Shown here in pieces: positions 4,490-5,448 of a DNA stretch of 5,448 nucleotides; position 1 is the stretch's first letter; every line of letters begins with the position of its first letter. A model generated the notes under the pieces. It was not told the DNA's origin. It ran no database searches and saw only the letters and a list, made by a program, of their open reading frames with translations. Made by a program: the position numbers and the translations under genes. Where the stretch lies: the NCBI GenBank assembly GCA_030617525.1, contig JAUWVG010000201.1:1-5448 (forward strand). Reading direction: 5' to 3'. This stretch comes from Candidatus Aminicenantota bacterium (GTDB lineage: Bacteria; Acidobacteriota; Aminicenantia; Aminicenantales; Aminicenantaceae).

Positions 4490-5448
4490 GTGAAAACACG
4501 AAAAAAGACAATTATTTTGCTTCTTTTCTTCTTTGTGCTGGCAGGCGTTTCTGTTATCTTCCTTTCCAGCGGGAAAAACCAGGATGTGTCCCTTTATTGG
4601 GAAAATCCCGAGAGAGGCTGTACAGTCATCCTGGTCGGAAAGGACGCCTCAACAGACGGTTCGACCATGGCCACCCATTCTGCCGACTGTGGTGTCTGCG
4701 ACTGGACCTGGAGGCACATCCCCGGAGAAGAGTACGAGCCCGGCTCGGAACGAAAAATCTATCATAAGGGCCAGTTATCCAGATGGCCGGCGGAGGGCGG
4801 CATGAAGGGAGAAGCCTACGAAGACATGTATGCCGGTCTGAACATTCCCCAAGTCGAACGCACCTACGCCTACAAGCATTCCGTATTCGGTTACATGAAC
4901 GAGTTCCAGTTGGCCATGGGTGAATCCTCCATCGGCAACGTCCGGAAGATGAGAAATTCCACTCCAACACCAAAATTTGATATCACCATGCTGACCATCA
5001 TCGCCATGGAACGGTGCAAAACGGCCCGGGAAGCCATCCAACTCATGGGCTCCCTGGCTGAGAAACACGGTTACGGAAAAGTGGATGGCGGAGAAATGCT
5101 GGCCGTCCATGATCCCGGGGAAATCTGGATATTTGAGATCATGCCCGTCGGGCCTCTGTGGACACCGGAAAGCGGAAAACCGGGCGCGGTCTGGTGCGCG
5201 CAGCGCGTGCCGGACGACCACGTCAGTCTCTGCCCCAACGAATCACGCATCGGCGAGATAGATCCGGACAACCCGGACTATTTTATGGCTTCACCCAATG
5301 CCGTTTCATTTGCAGTCGACAATGATCTTTACGATCCGGAAAGCGGCGAGCCTTTCAACTGGAAAAAGGCCTATTCGCCCAGTCCAATCAGTGCGTCTGC
5401 CAGCCGCGGCACTCGTGTCCGGCTCTGGAGATTCTTCAATATTGTCGC
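4490..5448 (+). CDS. C69-family dipeptidase (PepD-like), exported or membrane-anchored; 3' end beyond window
   Basis: The frame is open from GTG at 4490 to the window end, giving 319 codons without a stop; the C-terminus is missing. Residues 1-7 are basic (K-T-R-K-K) and 8-25 form a hydrophobic signal or anchor segment. The family signature follows at 43: G-C44-T-V-I-L-V-G-K-D-A-S-T-D-G-S-T-M. C44 is the expected N-terminal nucleophile, which in this family is exposed by removal of the preceding residues. Further family marks are the A-D-C-G-V-C-D-W segment (65-72), G-E-S-S-I-G-N-V, the M-L-T-I-I-A-M-E-R-C-K-T-A-R-E-A-I helix, E-I-W-I-F-E-I, and Y-F-M-A-S-P-N-A-V-S-F-A with Y-D-P-E-S-G-E-P-F. 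The enzyme cleaves dipeptides or short peptides, here probably outside the membrane, and follows the M14-type hydrolase by 23 bases in the same operon. Family call is strong; peptide preference is unknown. Confidence 0.88.
   Translation, partial: MKTRKKTIILLLFFFVLAGVSVIFLSSGKNQDVSLYWENPERGCTVILVGKDASTDGSTMATHSADCGVCDWTWRHIPGEEYEPGSERKIYHKGQLSRWPAEGGMKGEAYEDMYAGLNIPQVERTYAYKHSVFGYMNEFQLAMGESSIGNVRKMRNSTPTPKFDITMLTIIAMERCKTAREAIQLMGSLAEKHGYGKVDGGEMLAVHDPGEIWIFEIMPVGPLWTPESGKPGAVWCAQRVPDDHVSLCPNESRIGEIDPDNPDYFMASPNAVSFAVDNDLYDPESGEPFNWKKAYSPSPISASASRGTRVRLWRFFNIV

Noticed and set aside
4134..4511. Minus-strand open frame across the hydrolase-dipeptidase junction, plus several frames of 66-148 codons opposite the dipeptidase
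   Set aside because: They lie opposite clearly coding sequence with recognised motifs and have no supporting start signals.

Overview
The window looks like bacterial chromosomal DNA. Strong AAGGAGG-type ribosome binding sites precede most genes, and three of the genes start with GTG. It probably comes from an uncultured peptide- or organic-acid-using bacterium. The sequence alone does not fix the phylum; an anaerobe of a Desulfobacterota- or Aminicenantes-like lineage is only a guess. The window splits into three parts.

Part 1 (about 1-708) holds one plus-strand gene for a GNAT-family N-acetyltransferase. Its start is set by a very strong Shine-Dalgarno sequence at 109-116.

Part 2 (about 709-1750) reads mostly on the minus strand and is richer in A+T upstream of the antitoxin. 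It contains a complete type II toxin-antitoxin pair: a DinJ/RelB-like antitoxin and a YafQ-like toxin, joined by a TAATG overlap. Around it lie three imperfect inverted repeats. Each has a GTT-box (GTTGTGT, GTTATAC, GTTAGGC) about 12-13 nt from a short stem. Two of the boxes lie exactly 7 nt beyond a minus-strand stop codon. This resembles integron attC sites behind cassette genes. A 42-residue gene remnant sits in front of one of them. I read the block as a decayed cassette-like insertion carrying a toxin-antitoxin module; no integrase is visible.

Part 3 (1751 to the end) is a plus-strand gene set, probably one operon. It encodes a 437-residue multi-spanning transporter of the ion-transporter/TRAP-DctM-like kind and an unannotated 51-residue protein with two membrane segments. 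These are followed by a membrane-anchored M14-type zinc hydrolase (succinylglutamate desuccinylase/aspartoacylase-like) and a membrane-anchored or secreted C69-family dipeptidase that runs off the right end. A 14-bp tandem repeat lies between the transporter and the small gene, and an ATGA overlap couples the small gene to the hydrolase. The likely joint role is hydrolysis of peptides or N-acyl amino acids outside the cytoplasmic membrane and uptake of a product by the transporter. The substrate is not determined.

The main points of interest are the small membrane protein within the hydrolase-transporter operon, the attC-like architecture around the toxin-antitoxin pair, and a possible leaderless transcript for the transporter.
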